From Desulfobacteraceae bacterium Eth-SRB2 (GTDB lineage: Bacteria > Desulfobacterota > Desulfobacteria > Desulfobacterales > UBA11574), in assembly GCA_004193595.1 (NCBI GenBank), contig RPGQ01000044.1, forward strand, positions 88,677 through 152,676: a stretch of DNA of 64,000 nt. The letters are read 5' to 3'. The notes beneath the pieces are model-generated. The model was not told where the DNA came from. It did no database searches and saw only the letters and a list, made by a program, of their open reading frames with translations. Positions 8,145 through 19,060 of this stretch are shown one piece after another. Both the position numbers and the translations under genes were made by a program. How positions within the stretch are numbered: position 1 is the stretch's first letter; every line of letters starts with the position of its first letter.

Positions 8145-8620
8145 TTAATTATTTTTATCAACTGTGCTTCAGGAGAGTTAGAATATTTAGAACAGAGAAT
8201 ATTAAGACATTTCTGTTTTTATTGTTTCTCTCTCATTTTAGAAATCCATTGGCCAGTTTGAATAGAACCAGAAATGACAAACCTTAAAAATCCGGTTTTT
8301 ATTTAAAACATGGCCAAAAATAGGCTCGGCTTTTTCTGATACCCACGGATTGATAAATATTGAGATTAATCGCAGATACAACTCTGCAGTGAGAATTTCG
8401 GCTGCTTAGCGTGTTTGATATATTCATTATACACTTCCACTGTCATATTATGCTTTTGTATCATCTTTGACAGAAGCAAAAGCAGCCGTTTTGTTAACTT
8501 GTGAAAATGCCTGTTTTCCGATTTAGTCCTTCTATAAATATCAAACAGATGCTTTAAGGCGGTTACATTTCTCCGATCCTTATTTAAAACATCATTTAGA
8601 ACTTTGGTTCCTTTTTCCAT
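8145..8620 (-). pseudogene. copy of the 33.1-kb repeat-like protein gene
   Basis: The N-terminal part reads MEKGTKVLNDVLNKD and stays recognisable to KHAKQPKF, with internal one-base insertions. The C-terminal half is in other frames. It matches 33104-33574. Confidence 0.8.
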
Positions 8621-8954
8621 ATTGATTCTACTGAATGATAAAAACTTAATTGCCAAACATTAATCTGGCCAATTATAGCTTTGACATCTTCAAAACGGGG
8701 AACAGCGGCTGCCACTGTACTGAGCCTTAAAGCGGCTTTATTCCGGAACACCGAGAACTATTTCGATAATTGCGTCTTTGTATCGATAAAAAGCCTTTGT
8801 TAATCTCCGGCACCTGAATTTCCATTGATTCCGAAGTGTATCTCCTCACCCAGATCATCGAAGCAATAATCTCATAAATTTAATAGCACCGGCTTCTTTG
8901 AACAATAGATTGAAAAACGATTTTTCAGGTAGTATCAATCCTTAAAGGTTATAC

Positions 8955-9338
8955 CTATAGAAGTTTCTCTTGCGCCCGTATGACCTCTTCCACCATCAAC
9001 AATGCTGCTGCAGCATGACCCAAGTTGTTTCTGATTCCATTTTTTCATATCCTCAAAGATGCTACCTCTTTGTGGTATTCAATACTTCCCCTTAATCTGA
9101 TAGGATTTCCTCTTTGTTATAAAAGAATCATGGGATGCTTTGCTGCCTGCGGGCATGTTTTCCAGTGTTTTAGAAAAAAAAAAAATTATTCGCAACCACT
9201 ATAGTATCTTCGCTGAATTTGACACGCAGCGTATATAGCATTAGGGGAATTCCATCTCCATTTACAGTTGATAAAACGTGGATGAATCTTCCCGGTCTCC
9301 ATGCTTTGTACCCACTTTTCTCTCTGGTAATGCCGCTA
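8955..9338 (-). pseudogene. copy of the PNPOx-family gene
   Basis: Nucleotide match to 32388-32765 with many indels; start codon lost (CATAAT region altered near 9337), stop TAG at 8955-8957 kept. Confidence 0.8.
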
Positions 9339-9574
9339 CTAATAATAGTCCCTCCTTTATAGTATAATCAACAAGCGCTGCAGTTAGCGAAATTTTTGCC
9401 TTTTGACGCTTCATCGGATCATACCTGAAAATATCGTCACCGGTATACCCTATCCAAAAATCGAAAAACGGTACCAGAGTTACTTACACCCGACCAATAC
9501 AACCGTTTAATTTTGGGTTACCTTAGTGAACGGGTAGATTCATCTATGTAATAGGGTGCGTTCGTGCAGAGCGT

Positions 9575-10173
9575 TCACAACTCTAAATTGATGTCATCTT
9601 TATAACTTGTTTCCCCTGTTGATAATAATACTATCTGCGTCACGCAAGAGTTCGTAACACCAAGATATCTCGCAACATCAAATTCCGGAATAACCGAGTT
9701 CCTGACACCGATCCACGATATTGAACGCCTGGTTTTCACCTGCTAATCAGCCCTTCGACCCTACGATCGAAGTTCACCAATAGAAACATTATACCTTCTT
9801 GTGACACCTTCCGCGCGACATCGATTCGTTGTCCGACAGTCTTAAATTCTTTTAAAAGATCATTAAGGCCTGATATGACCTTGCTTAAAAATCTCCGTCA
9901 CCGGGTAATCCGCCGACCACTCCACTCAGGCCCTGATTAATACCTTTCTAACGTATCGCGAATAATCTTTTCTTGAATTGTCGGAGCCACCGAAAAAGCG
10001 GCAACACGTACTCTGTGTTCCGCCATCCCTCTTAAATCACCGACAAGCGCCGAGTGACCGACCGTTGATTTCGTTTAGCTCTTTAAGATCCTGACCAGGC
10101 CCGCCCGCAACAGATTATGGAAATGATTCGGCATCAAACCCAGGCATAGATTTCCATCGCTCCATCCTGGCCA
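9575..10173 (-). pseudogene. copy of the RAYT transposase remnant
   Basis: Matches 31549-32158, including the same internal deletion that joins the HFH motif region to the GLVKDLKEL region. The deletion therefore predates the duplication, or both arms are readings of one locus. Confidence 0.75.
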
Positions 10174-10234
10174 TAATATATAAACAGCTTAACCCTAGTC
10201 GAGAGTAAGGAGATGAATTCAACTGTATATACAA

Positions 10235-10923
10235 TTAGCGCCTATCCGAGTACGTTGATTGAACCACCTTTATCTCAACTTCTGGTTGAGATCTTCTGCC
10301 AACACTATGCATCTTTTCATGTTCACAGCAACTATGACGGATTGTCCACAAAGGATCTTCCCAGTGTAAAATAAAATTCCACTTTCATAATCCTCATGAA
10401 TCTCAATTTTGGTTGAATTTAATAGTCTCCTTCTTTTCCTTCTGCCGGAAAACCCGTATGCGATCCTGTAAGTACCTTGCGGATATGTTCATTTGCAGAC
10501 TCTTGGCACGAAACACAGTAAAACAACGACTATGAGAAAAAAAACAGGCATAGTCCAATTAAAATAAGAATCGGCCATCCCTTATCCAACAAGAATAGAT
10601 AGATTAAAAAGCGCAGAACCAGGAACAGGCCCAGGAAAGTGCTAAACGTTCCAAAACGAAAAGCGGAAGGCTATCAGGTTATTACCATCAGGTTATTTTC
10701 CCGACAGTTTTTCCAAAATAACTCTGGAAATCTTTCGATGGGGTACCAACTCAGTCGATCTAATCTTTTCCATAGAAGATTGCTACTGTTTATCCGACGT
10801 CTGTTTTATCCATATTAATTTTTATCGGAACGCGAAATAAGATAGTTTACAACGACGAGCATCAGGATAAACAGGAAATTATCCAAATAACCTGGTATAT
10901 ATAGTGAGATTGAAAATAGTCAT
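10235..10923 (-). pseudogene. copy of the 30.8-kb membrane protein gene
   Basis: Matches 30811-31492. At the point where the clean arm is frameshifted by a run of six T (31119-31124), this copy has five, which joins the two halves in one frame (LVLRFLIYLFLLDKGW). Other indels break this copy elsewhere. Confidence 0.75.
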
Positions 10924-11058
10924 GGGTCGGTAATGAGAACTTGCCTTAACTGGCAAGCGGGCTTTGTTCGATGAAACAATGCTATGGGTTTGATATTTAT
11001 TGGTCCTTAACCTTTTGAAATGACAGGTAATAGCTTGTCCGTGTTCAAGGTATTGGTT

Positions 11059-11293
11059 CTACCCGTTCCTCTTCCTTTCCTCGAACAATGTCCACTCATT
11101 TCCGAGTCGTGATATTATCTGGCTTTAATTGATGGGAAAACATCTAAAGGTGAAGAAGCGATTTTTCTGGAAACCAAAGCGAAAGTTCTACCGTCCCTTC
11201 CTTCGAATTAGTAATTTTCCTGTGTTTCTGCTTGTTCAAGGACCTTCATAGCAAGCTTTTGCCGGGCTTCCGAACATGTGGTATAAACTTGTA
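11059..11293 (-). pseudogene. copy of the second antitoxin gene
   Basis: Matches 30459-30677; start codon replaced, several indels. Confidence 0.7.
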
Positions 11294-11296
11294 CTT

Positions 11297-11682
11297 TAGG
11301 ACTTCCGATGGCTCTCGACGTTGAGAGATTTTGAGCCAAAATGCCTCTTTAGCTTCGATCCAACGTTAATAATGGTGCCTTGCGTCTGATAGCATTGTAA
11401 TCCAAAAGCATCGTGTATGCATACATCTTGGCTTATTTGATAAGTAATAACAAAATCTGGCTCAACATAACGAAAAGGGAATGACTTGCGAATATTGCAG
11501 CGGCCTTTGGGCTTCACCATGTCAACTCCGTCCTGTTTTAAACATTTGCCGAGAATGCATTACCACTTCCTACCGGAATAGAACCAGGCCCTATGAGTGT
11601 ATCCCTAGTTGTAATTCAACAACTTCAGGTTCACCACCGCTACAATAACTGCAATCAAGGCAGATGTCACCATAATATCCGT
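11297..11682 (-). pseudogene. copy of the second PIN toxin gene
   Basis: Matches 30065-30457. The stretch FPFRYVEPDFV is readable on the minus strand around 11445-11490; the start ATG is CGT-complement altered near 11681. Confidence 0.75.
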
Positions 11683-11924
11683 GCTCACCTCTATAATATG
11701 CATCTTTTATTGGACAATTGTACAATAGTAATATTATTTGTCAAGTATTAGTAGTAGAGCAAGCAAACTCGAAGGGCCGGGAAAACGATGACCAAAAGCC
11801 CATTAAAGAGCTGCTAAAAGTTTAATTCCTTTCGAATGCTTTCAAAAAGCCTCCCCGACCTTCCCGGTCCGGTGACTTGTGTCTGGCGAGGTGATCTCAG
11901 CCTTCTACCTGTTGATCAATTCGA

Positions 11925-12349
11925 TTAATCTGCAAGAATTGGAACATCAACCTTCTGGCTGCTTGATTAGCTTGTTGTCCAGAGTGGCTATTGGAAGGCC
12001 TCCCCTAATAAAAGATCCATATAGGAGGCATCATAGCTCGACAGATTATTATTTGCCCCTCGCCAAAGCTTGCTCCCTCTCATCATCATTTCTGGTCGTT
12101 CATAACGATCGGGAAGTTGGGATACCGTGCTATGAACCCGCATAATAATCTGATTCACTGAGCTGCTTTCTGCCGTTCAGCCACCAACAAACATTCACAA
12201 ACCTTCAAGGGGCCGATCGATGAAAAATGACAGCCGCGCAGTTTCTGTAAGCCTGTTCAGAATCAACAAATGCCCGCGTAATTCGTTGGTTTCATCTTAA
12301 AGCACCATGACATTACAACTGAATTGTCGACGACGAAATACCACCTCAT
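11925..12349 (-). pseudogene. copy of the first VapC-like toxin gene
   Basis: Matches 29418-29837, stop TAA at 11925-11927 and ATG at 12347-12349 kept, interior broken by indels. Confidence 0.75.
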
Positions 12350-12592
12350 TTACCGCCTTCCCCTTCAATCATGTCTCGAACTGAGATTCCACCAAGATTA
12401 TGTTTGTCGTCACGGAATTTTTTCAATCTAACAAATGACTGATTTAGTGTCAACTCTTTTCGTGATTAGGTGTAATACAGCAACAGGAACACCGTAAGTT
12501 TCGTAATACCGGTTATATGTTCACCCTTTCGAGCACGCGTTCCAGCAACTTGGGCAGATGGGTTTTGGCTTCATATGCACCCTACGGCTCTA
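12350..12592 (-). pseudogene. copy of the first Phd-like antitoxin gene
   Basis: Matches 29178-29417; the start region reads with TATAAACACAAC in place of the clean ATG context. Confidence 0.7.
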
Positions 12593-12881
12593 TAAACACA
12601 ACTCCTTAGGACTAGCTTGAGACTCAGCCTATTATGGATTGATTTTAACGTCGCAACTCGCCATATTTATATTCACTATCCAAGATTTGCCCCTTTATGT
12701 TGCGGAGTCTCAAGCAACGTAATTGAAACAACATAATTTAAAGGCGTATCATAATTGTAGTAATTCTGCATTATTTCTTTATAACAACATGTTACACTTA
12801 TCATTGTGCTTTTAAAACGGTCTCGCAACATAATAACTCGGCATCTTCGCACTTGTCCATATCTGGTCAGACGCCATACTC

Positions 12882-13711
12882 CTAAAGATCATCAAGCCAG
12901 TCTAAAATTTCCTCCTTGTTTTCCCAGTTCAGCAATTTATCAATTTTTGGTTCTTCAGATATTACTGATTGGATATATTTGATAAACTTTTTCTGCGCAT
13001 CACGTTTCCGAGATACATTCAGATGCAGATAGATCATGGTGGATTTCAAATTCTCATGGCCCAGGTGATTTTTTATGTCCGTCAGCGATTTTCCTGAAAG
13101 CAGCAGATGCACGGCAATAAGGGAATGTCTGGAAGCCGTGTGCGGGATTGATTCTCCAGCTGGTTTTGGCGGAGCATCTTTAAAAGATATTTTGCAACAC
13201 GATAAATGCCGTTTCTCAAAACCTCTACCGGCGCTGATTTATAAACACGCGATTACTGCATATCGGCTTTGGAATGGGCCTGTATTTATTTATATAGCGC
13301 TCAATAAGTTCGATTGTTTTGGCCTGGAGTTCTATCATGCGATAGTTTCCTCCCTTGCCTTTTATTATTAGTGTCTTCTTGTGAGGGTCGAAAAAGTGAA
13401 TTTCCAGATTGGCAACTTCACTTGCTCTTGCGCCTGAGTCAAAAAGTAGCGATGGCAACTTCGTAATCACGGAACCCTTTTTTCAAATCAACCGGAACTA
13501 AACACTTGAAGTATGTCGTCGCTAATCCATGAACGCATCGGGGTCGTTTTCCAAACGTTTTGTAAAGGGCCGGTCATCATTTCCTGATATTTCGCGATGT
13601 TCCGGGTAATAAAGCCGACCATTTCGCGTACCGATTTTAAGGCAAATGGGCGGGTATTGCGTGTTCTGCCATTTCTTTGCTGTTCCAGGTAATCGTAAGG
13701 AAACAGAGCAT
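12882..13711 (-). pseudogene. tyrosine recombinase C of a RIT element, frame-broken
   Basis: Site-specific recombinase of the phage-integrase family. N-terminal part from about 13711 (FPYDYLEQQRNGRTRNTRPF in one frame), then the catalytic box-I region DSGARASEVANL (13225-13470), then SLTDIKNHLGHENLKSTMIY with the catalytic His region and Tyr (12882-13112). The pieces lie in different frames, joined by small indels. It is the third of three recombinases transcribed in the same direction. Confidence 0.8.
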
Positions 13712-13725
13712 CAGCGCAGGTAATT

Positions 13726-14825
13726 TTATCTCTGGATCGGTAGATCAGGAACCGCTTTGAAAGATGTCTCTTGACGGAAAATTAAAAGTTTTTGAATGCC
13801 CTTCGGTAAAAGTTTTGACCGCTCTAGGGCTAAGCCCTTTATTTCGGCGGGCCATTCCCGCAAAATACCGGCAAAGATGGAGGTATGCAGCGATTCGCGA
13901 AGTTCTTTCCCTTCTGCCTTGATAGAAAAATCCACCAGAATGTCGGCAAGTGCTTAGCATCTGTCAGTTTTGATGATAAACAGCCGTATACCCAGGCTTG
14001 CTATGTCCCATATAGACAGGTGTTGGAAACCGCACCGCCTGTTGGAAGCACTTCCTTGTCCTTTTGTCCGCTTAAGCGTATTTACCAAAAAAGAATCAAG
14101 TCGCGGCTGTGCGGGTCGGCGTCTGAACTGCATATTGTTCCTTTACAAGCAACCTTTTGCGGGTTCCAGTTGGCGCTTCAATATCTTCGACGGTCTCTGA
14201 TGAAAGATTGTGGTGGATATATTCCGATTGGTCGATATGCTTTTACCTGCTTTTCCTTTGCGGTATGGATTGTCATCGCAAAACAATGTTTTTCCTTAAA
14301 GCAAGATAATTCATTCCACCTAACCGGATACCGCCTTTGGGACCGGTATCAAACGGTCTTCTATGTTCCTGCTTTTTTCAATATGATCGTAGCCTCCGCT
14401 GTCTGCGATAATGTCGCATTTTGCCCTGAGTGGTTCGGATATTCTCATGCCGCATCTGGCAAGAAGCATGATTGCGGTATACATCATCATATCGTTTAAA
14501 AAATACTTTTTGTCACAGCGTACCCGTTTCTTGCACGGCACGAAGTATCCTCATCTTCGGTTCCTTTGCGGGAAAAAGACAAACGGTATAGTTAGCGTTT
14601 TATATGGCGGAATATCCCGGCGGATTTTCACATGTTCATTTCTGCACCATATAGTTATAAAGCCCTTTACCGTAGATAGTGTACTCATTTACTCGTCTGC
14701 GGGGATCCGCGTTGATGTTTTTCTAAACCTTCAAGGAAAAGGAGGGGGGGTAAATCCATTTGGGACGCTACGTTTATGGGGCATCGCCCAGTTCTTTAAA
14801 TAGGACTTCAGGATGTTATTTTAAA
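13726..14825 (-). pseudogene. tyrosine recombinase B of a RIT element, frame-broken
   Basis: Pieces on the minus strand: LKSYLKNWAMPHKRSVPNGF near 14800, MMMYTAIMLLARCGMRISEP (14440-14510; contains the box-I Arg of tyrosine recombinases), HIDQSEYIHHNLSSETVEDIE near 14200, and a C-terminal helix region ending near 13726. At least five frame changes are needed to read it through. A long open frame on the opposite strand (13885-14499) is an artefact of this gene. Confidence 0.7.
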
Positions 14826-14874
14826 CCCAGAGTTTTCGGGTGTACTGATAGTTCTCCAAATGTTTAAAAGAGCT

Positions 14875-16070
14875 TTAAAAAGCATCGTCATCAAAAAGAA
14901 CCTCGCGCACTAATTTTGTGTGAACATGGAGATATCGTTGGGTTGTTTGTATGCTGTCATGCCCCATCATCTCTTTGATTTCAAGCATTACCGTTGCTTC
15001 CTGCACTTTTGCGCGGCAAAATGACTGCGCCAGTATACGACGACAGGCCCAGCCCTCTTCAAATGCCCTCGATATCCCTGCTGACGCGGTAACTGGCAAT
15101 ACTGGCCTTTGTATGGCAATAATAATGAATGGGTGCATGGAAAGTTCTGCGGATTTGCCCGGACGCATCCTCCCCATAATAGCGGCAAATCTGGGCCCTT
15201 TGATGCAACGATCAGGCAAAGGAAGTCTGGCCGGATTTGTGTTTTTTCGGTCCGGTATGCAAATCTCTTGTTTTTTAAATTTAATGTCGTCAAGTCGTAT
15301 CCGGCTGATTTCCTTTTTGGCTTCCTAGAGCCCCGCTGTAGAATCCTGCGCGTACCCGCCGGCCGCTGTCCTTGAGTTCTAAATTTTGGTAGTACCGGTC
15401 AAGCTTTCAAACAAACGCCTTATTTCATCCGGTCTTAAAAACTTCGGCGGTATGCTTTGCGCAAAAACAGGCGCCCCGATAATCAGTGGGGCAAAATTTC
15501 TTTTCAATATCCGGTTCTGGTGCCGCCATGCTAAAAATCCACGAAGTATCGAACGGTACGTTCCGCAGGTTCCCTTTACGTAGTTCCTGTTATACGCTGC
15601 AAGAAAAGCGTCGATCTGTTCAATCCTGACCGTTTTCAGCACGATGCTGTTTTTGTCAAGATAATCGCTAAAGGCGGTCAGTGTTCTTCTTGTGCGCAGC
15701 ATCTGAAGGCGACTGATATCTTTTACGCGGATATAGTAATTGCGGTATTCTTCGTAAACTTCCGGCAACGGCTGAACCGGTTTTTCTATCGGTCTCTTTA
15801 TTCTGTTTTGCTTAAACAAATAACGGGAAAGTCCCCTTACCGCATGTGATGCAAGGATAAGTCCGGATTCCTTTTGAAAGTCTTTTAATGTGTCAAACGT
15901 AAAAACAACATCCCATGGGATGCTCGTTGGATTATAAAACGGGAAAAATACGTTAATATCTGCTGATACCGCATAGAGGTGCTGTCGGCATACCCATTGG
16001 ATATCATCCATAACAGATAATCACTGACGGCTTTTTCTAATCGCTCTGCAACAGATAGCGCCTTAACCAT
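14875..16070 (-). pseudogene. tyrosine recombinase A of a RIT element, frame-broken
   Basis: Starts MVKALSVAERLEKAVSDYLL at 16070 and ends LVREVLFDDDAF at 14875, about 398 codons, the usual size of RIT recombinase A. N-terminal SAM-like DNA-binding region in two frames; the C-terminal catalytic part MLEIKEMMGHDSIQTTQRYL (His and Tyr of the active site) is intact in its own frame. The middle needs several frame corrections. The start of the preceding small gene's stop is 3 bp upstream, so the three recombinases and the helper form one operon. Confidence 0.85.
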
Positions 16071-16072
16071 GT

Positions 16073-16408
16073 TCAGTCTCCCTTAAGCGATTGGCCGATA
16101 AGATTACATATCGTAGCCGGATCATATTTTTCCATTTGCTGCTTAGATTTTAGAAGCCTTAAAGGCTGGTTTACAGGTTTTTCCGGCAAAGAAAGTACCT
16201 GAAAAAAATAGGCGTCAAATGCGATTAAGTCTTTATCAATCAAAGCATTCCGAGCATTCAGGTATTCATCCACTGGAATTTTAAAAGCGAATAAATTTTA
16301 TCGTAGCTGTAGTAAGAAACTCCATTCCGATCTGCCGCCAATATAAGAAACAGGTAAAGCAATAGTTCATGGTGGGTACGAACTCTAAAAATCCGTCACG
16401 TAAAACAA
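16073..16408 (-). pseudogene. RIT-associated helix-turn-helix-like protein, N-terminus broken
   Basis: C-terminal frame MDEYLNARNALIDKDLIAFD to CNLIGQSLKGD is intact (16073-16273). Upstream in another frame, HELLLYLFLILAADRNGVSY and SYDKIYSLLKIPV can be read, so one base is lost near 16280. The pattern (short winged-helix-like protein directly before three recombinases) suggests a regulator or accessory of the RIT element; this role is inferred from position only. Confidence 0.6.
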
Positions 16409-16558
16409 TGTCTACTGTGCTGCCGGTTATCCTGCGTACTCGATCCGAGGAGAAAAGCCTTTTGTTTCTATCATTTACTCTAATTCCTGGCCAATCTTAT
16501 AATCAAAATTCAAGGAAAGCTATCGAGTCTCCTTTTGCAAGAATTTTGACAAAAACAC

Positions 16559-16970
16559 TTAACGCCTTGGAATAACAACAATTTGGCCTTCTAACGTGTC
16601 TCTTTTTCTGTTGAAGGGTATGAGCTTATAACTGCCTGGTTTGATATCAGAAAAGTGCTTTAACGCGTCTCTTTTGCAAGATCGTTTTGAACGAAGTTTT
16701 ATCCTGCTTCTGTAACTTACTGCTCTCTGGATCACAATAACCAATTTGTTTTCGATAATTACGATAATATCCGGGATGCTGTTCAATCCACTGTTTATGG
16801 CAATCCCTTTGATCGTTTTTGTAATCCGGATCAGATGCTATTTTGCTTTGTTTCCATTTGTTTTTTCTGACATGCCGGCAGGCTTTCCTGTTGCAGTACT
16901 TCTGGTTTTTTACGCGAGGATTAGCTGGAACCATTCTTCTGCAATTGGCGCATATAATCATTGGCTTCAT
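16559..16970 (-). pseudogene. Cys-rich (zinc-finger-like) protein, frameshifted
   Basis: Starts MKPMIICANCRRMVPANPRV at 16970 and keeps a CxxC...C...C pattern (CANC, KYCNRKAC) followed by RHVRKNKWKQSKI and a conserved WIEQHPGYYRNYR segment. This looks like a conserved hypothetical family common in Deltaproteobacteria near recombinases. After about 95 codons the frame changes; the tail PGSYKLIPFNRKRDTLEGQI continues in a second frame to 16559. Function unknown; zinc binding is inferred from the Cys pattern. Confidence 0.6.
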
Positions 16971-17068
16971 GGTATTTTTTACCATGAAGCCCAAAATGTA
17001 TATTTGGATTATTGCAGAAGAATGATATCTGAGAAGGAAGTAAAAAGATTAAGATATGGGAGAAGGTA
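16934..17068. repeat. head-to-head duplicated gene start (imperfect palindrome)
   Basis: Around the centre GGTATTTTTTACC (about 16973-16985) the two sides are inverted: TTCTTCTGCAAT...GGCTTCATGGTA and TACCATGAAGCC...ATTGCAGAAGAA. The plus-strand half reads like a diverged or noisy copy of the start of the Cys-rich gene (ATGAAGCCCAAAATG...), ending after about 30 codons. Confidence 0.55.
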
Positions 17069-17082
17069 AACCTGAGGGGCTA

Positions 17083-17357
17083 ATTGTTCTTACAAATTGC
17101 CACAATTTCTTTGTATTCTGGATGACAACTCATGGAGCAAGAATTAAATTCAAAGAAAATATATTTCTTTGATATTTAAAGAGAAGTATATCCGTAAAAC
17201 TCACAAATATAACTAAATCATAAATATAATGACCTTCGAATTTGAGGTCCGGCTAACAGATATTGAAAATATACTCAGTTGCTATAATGAATAACAGCGA
17301 ACTCCATGTCAACTTCAGCCATGTGTTTGGTACGCTAAACTTCAATTGTGCAAAGAA
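17083..17357. other. gene-free AT-rich spacer
   Basis: No coding frame, repeat or RNA gene recognised. Confidence 0.4.
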
Positions 17358-18390
17358 TTAAGGTCGATTAATTGGACTGCTTTTAGGATTGTTAAACCAC
17401 TTGAAATACGCTTTTGCCCCTTTTTTGCCAGAATTTTCGAGTTTTTTCTTCATCGCATCGGACAGATCGAAATCAGTGGTTCCCACACCAAGCGTATCAA
17501 TGTAAATAGTCCGATGCCAATCATCACTATGCATATGAGTATTCCCCTGGCTTTCAATGATGGTAGTCACCAAGGCCTTAACGTAATCAAAAAAAACATC
17601 AATTTTGTGATGTGTAAAATTTGGTTCGTACCGGAAGAATTATTCACTCTGCTTGTGTATAACCAAGCCTGAAACCAAGAGTCTCCTTGTTGTAAATATA
17701 TGGACTGCTCGATGGACGCTTCTTTAAAAAGCGCTTGTTTTCTTTCTCGTAATAGTCTGTTTTCAGCGCCGTCTTCTTTGAGTTCTCCGAAATGATATAT
17801 TTTTCCCGATCAAACAACTTTACCGGATAGTTATTGAGCACGCCCCCATCCACATAGACATCATCCCTTGAGTTCCTTACCGCCGAGAAAAACAAAGGAA
17901 TTGACATTGAGATACGCACCGCATCCGCAATACGGATCTTCGGTGTATGCTCCTGGGAAAAAACCTCCCCGAATCGGGTACTCAAATTTGTGCCATATAC
18001 ATAAAGGTCGGGTTTCCCATCCTCCTTGAGGTCTATAAAAGTCGCGTTAGGATCACCCAGCTTTTTTTTGATGTGGCCGCTGATCCATCCGTGAAAAAAA
18101 TCGCCTTTATACCAGCCAAACTTATTCAAGAGTCGATCCGTGTCACGAATCACGCCCCAACTGTCATCCATAAAGTTATTGAAATCCAGCCCCCCCAAAA
18201 TATCTCTTTGCTCGCTGTTGGTAAAACCAAGAGCAAACAGAGTAGCATTAATGGCTCCTGCCGATGTCCCACCTACTCTTTTTATTTCCGGGACAATGCC
18301 TTCTTCTTCCAATACCTGCATTGCTCCAATGTAGGCTATCCCTTTTACGCCGCCTCCCTCAAAAACAAGATTTTTAATATGATATGCCAT
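17358..18390 (-). pseudogene. patatin-like phospholipase, frameshifted near the C-terminus
   Basis: Would hydrolyse acyl esters of phospholipids. Starts MAYHIKNLVFEGGGVKGIAY after AAGGAGG. The oxyanion-hole motif GGGVKG is at residues 12-17, the nucleophile box GGTSAG near 40-45, and the catalytic Asp in DGG near 196. The frame ends early at 17644, but the next frame continues with HHKIDVFFDYVKALVTTIIE and DDWHRTIYIDTLGVGTTDF to a stop at 17358, the expected patatin C-terminus. One small indel near 17640 separates the two. Given the local indel pattern, a sequence error is as likely as real decay. No clear operon partner. Confidence 0.85.
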
Positions 18391-19060
18391 AATCCCCTCC
18401 TTTTTTCAGCTGTGCCAGACGAATCTTATGCCTCCTTGCCCGGGTTCCCCTCCTGCAAAAAAGTTCAGCATTTTTAGTCTGATTCGGGCTGTGCTAAATT
18501 AAAAAGACAAGTACGAGTTATAATTTCGAATCGAAACTTGATAAATACATGGAAGTCGAGATTGAGTTCAGCTCAATATTAGATGTTTCGCAACGGAAAA
18601 CGCATACTGATAGGAGGCTAATTTCAACAGGAAATATAATTAAATTCGATAAATAAAAATCTTAACATTGTCAAGATTGAATTTTATATTATAAAATTCC
18701 GATCCTCATGATAAATTACTCCAGTATTATTTTATTCAACTTAGCAAGCAAAAATAACTTCTCATTATTTTACATCTCAGCTTCAGCTTCACCTTGGCTG
18801 GATACCTCTACCTGCACCCGATCTTATAAAATTCGGCCTCGAAATAGCCTTCGCTATTCCTGTGGTTTTGTCGACTCGAAATCTGAACTAAAATCTGTTT
18901 TCAATTCTGCGAAGTTATTTTTGCGCGAACCCTAAGTTGAGGGATTTTTTGCCAAGAGATGTGCTGAGATCTTGATGCATCTTTTTCGTTTAAGATCATG
19001 CAAGGAAAATATATAATCACAAGTTTGAGAGGATGTCTTTGAATTCTGGTGATTTGACTC
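18391..19060. other. gene-free AT-rich spacer
   Basis: No supported coding frame. 18740-18960 is slightly richer in G+C and may be a gene remnant, but no family is recognisable in any frame. Confidence 0.35.

Larger units (their letters stand above)
7787..12828 (-). repeat. degraded arm of a 5-kb inverted repeat
   Basis: Read on the minus strand, this whole stretch follows 28966-33936 gene by gene in the same order. The differences are mostly one- to three-base insertions and deletions scattered throughout, with fewer substitutions. Ends: the match stops near 7787 inside the copy of the gene at 33707-34891, and near 12828 in the 'AAAACGGTCT' left over from arsR. No intact gene survives in this arm. 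See the individual remnants and the findings. Confidence 0.9.

Noticed and set aside
13885..14499. 204-codon open frame on the plus strand
   Set aside because: It is antisense to the recombinase B remnant, whose minus-strand pieces have clear family motifs; composition is not protein-like.
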